From positions 1-7,177 of the forward strand of contig VAZS01000105.1 of NCBI GenBank assembly GCA_005884855.1: 7,177 nucleotides of DNA, in the 5' to 3' direction. Below are positions 6,438-7,177 of this stretch, piece after piece (within the stretch, counting starts at the first letter, position 1; each line of letters begins with the position of its first letter). The position numbers and the translations under genes are program-made. The notes beneath the pieces are model-generated. The model did not search any database, had not been told where the DNA came from, and worked only from the letters and a program-made list of their open reading frames with translations. The stretch is from Alphaproteobacteria bacterium. Its GTDB lineage: Bacteria > Pseudomonadota > Alphaproteobacteria > Rhizobiales > Xanthobacteraceae.

Positions 6438-7174
6438 TGCCCCGCTACAAACTGATGATTGAATATGACGGCGCGCCGTTCTGCGGCTGGCAAATCCAGG
6501 AAAACGGCGCGTCGGTTCAGGGTGCTCTTGAAGAGGCGGTGAAGGCGATTTGCGGCGAGCACGTTCGCGTTCACGGCGCCGGCCGCACCGATGCCGGTGT
6601 GCACGCCCTGGCCCAGGTCGCGCATTGCGACATTGCCAGGCATTTCGTCCCGGGACGGTTCCGCGACGGTCTCAACGCGCATCTGCGGCCGCATCCGATC
6701 GGCGTGCTCTCCGCGGAGATCGTGCCGGATACATTCGAGGCGCGCTTCTCCGCGATCCGCCGGCACTATCGTTATCGAATTTCTAATCGCCGCGCCAATC
6801 TGGCGCTTGAGATCGGCCGTGCCTGGCGGCTGCCCCGCCCGCTCGATACAAATGCGATGCACGCTGCCGCGCAGAAACTGATCGGCAAGCACGACTTCAC
6901 GACTTTTCGCGACAGTGAATGTCAGGCGAAATCGCCAGAGAAGACGCTCGATCAGCTTGATGTGATCAGGGAGGGCGACACCGTGCACATCGTGACCTCG
7001 GCGCGTTCGTTCCTGCACAGCCAGGTGCGCTCGATGGTGGGATCGCTGGTCTGGGTCGGCGAGGGTCGCTGGAACGCCGACGATCTCGCAGCCGCTTTGG
7101 CGGCGTGCAACCGCGCCGCTTGCGGCCCGGTGGCCCCGCCGGAGGGGCTGTATCTGGTGCGGGTGGATTACTGA
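6437..7174 (+). CDS. truA: tRNA pseudouridine(38-40) synthase TruA
   Basis: TruA converts uridines 38-40 in the anticodon stem-loop of many tRNAs to pseudouridine. The protein is 245 residues, somewhat shorter than the 270 of E. coli. It begins with [18 protein letters not shown] (residues 4-21), the family N-terminal strand. It carries the catalytic motif [11 protein letters not shown] at 47-57, in which Asp52 is the nucleophile, then [16 protein letters not shown] (100-115). The C-terminal half has [16 protein letters not shown] (152-167) and [17 protein letters not shown] (192-208), both conserved in the family. The ATG at 6437 overlaps the fmt stop as ATGA-type TGATG, with one shared base; an in-frame upstream extension exists only inside fmt and has no support. 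No separate ribosome binding site is clear, so translational coupling with fmt is likely. The gene is complete and ends 3 nt before the window edge. Confidence 0.97.
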   Translation: MPRYKLMIEYDGAPFCGWQIQENGASVQGALEEAVKAICGEHVRVHGAGRTDAGVHALAQVAHCDIARHFVPGRFRDGLNAHLRPHPIGVLSAEIVPDTFEARFSAIRRHYRYRISNRRANLALEIGRAWRLPRPLDTNAMHAAAQKLIGKHDFTTFRDSECQAKSPEKTLDQLDVIREGDTVHIVTSARSFLHSQVRSMVGSLVWVGEGRWNADDLAAALAACNRAACGPVAPPEGLYLVRVDY

Positions 7175-7177
7175 GAT

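Noticed and set aside
6152..7018. A 288-codon minus-strand frame opposite fmt and truA
   Set aside because: Both genes on the + strand have intact catalytic motifs along this stretch; the antisense frame is a product of GC-rich codon use.

Overview
The window is a stretch of housekeeping chromosome from a GC-rich alphaproteobacterium. The protein sequences, the gene order and a hairpin-rich intergenic repeat built on ATGCCCGGCC point to the Bradyrhizobium/Rhodopseudomonas group (Nitrobacteraceae). The genus cannot be fixed from this sequence alone. Coding density is high: eight protein genes, no tRNA or rRNA genes, no insertion sequence, no CRISPR array and no phage gene.

Left block, + strand (1-1870): the 3' part of dnaX (DNA polymerase III tau/gamma), then ybaB/ebfC (nucleoid-associated protein), then recR (recombination mediator). 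Spacing is tight, with 23 nt and then 1 nt between genes. This is the widely conserved dnaX-ybaB-recR replication/repair operon.

Middle block, - strand (1921-4583): an AmpG-type muropeptide permease converges on recR. Upstream of it, on the same strand, is rmuC (a membrane-anchored coiled-coil protein with a PD-(D/E)XK-like domain, implicated in limiting DNA rearrangements). A small GC hairpin followed by a T run lies between them and may end rmuC transcription.

The divergent rmuC/def intergenic region (4584-4756) is the only AT-rich part of the window. It carries two tandem 22-nt elements of the form TTTATG(C/G)TTAA-N7-CTAA, which resemble CtrA cell-cycle boxes, and a candidate sigma70-type promoter placed so close to def that the mRNA may be leaderless.

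Right block, + strand (4757-7174): def (peptide deformylase), fmt (methionyl-tRNA formyltransferase) and truA (tRNA pseudouridine synthase). Fmt formylates the initiator Met-tRNA and Def removes the formyl group from nascent proteins, so they form the two ends of one cycle. TruA modifies tRNA and its start codon overlaps the fmt stop. def and fmt are separated by a 146-bp mosaic of hairpins (5295-5440).

I found no previously undescribed multi-gene system. The points worth a second look are the tandem CtrA-like boxes, the structured repeat between def and fmt, an in-frame 15-nt tandem duplication inside fmt, the possibly leaderless def transcript, and the loss of the usual Toprim glutamate in RecR.
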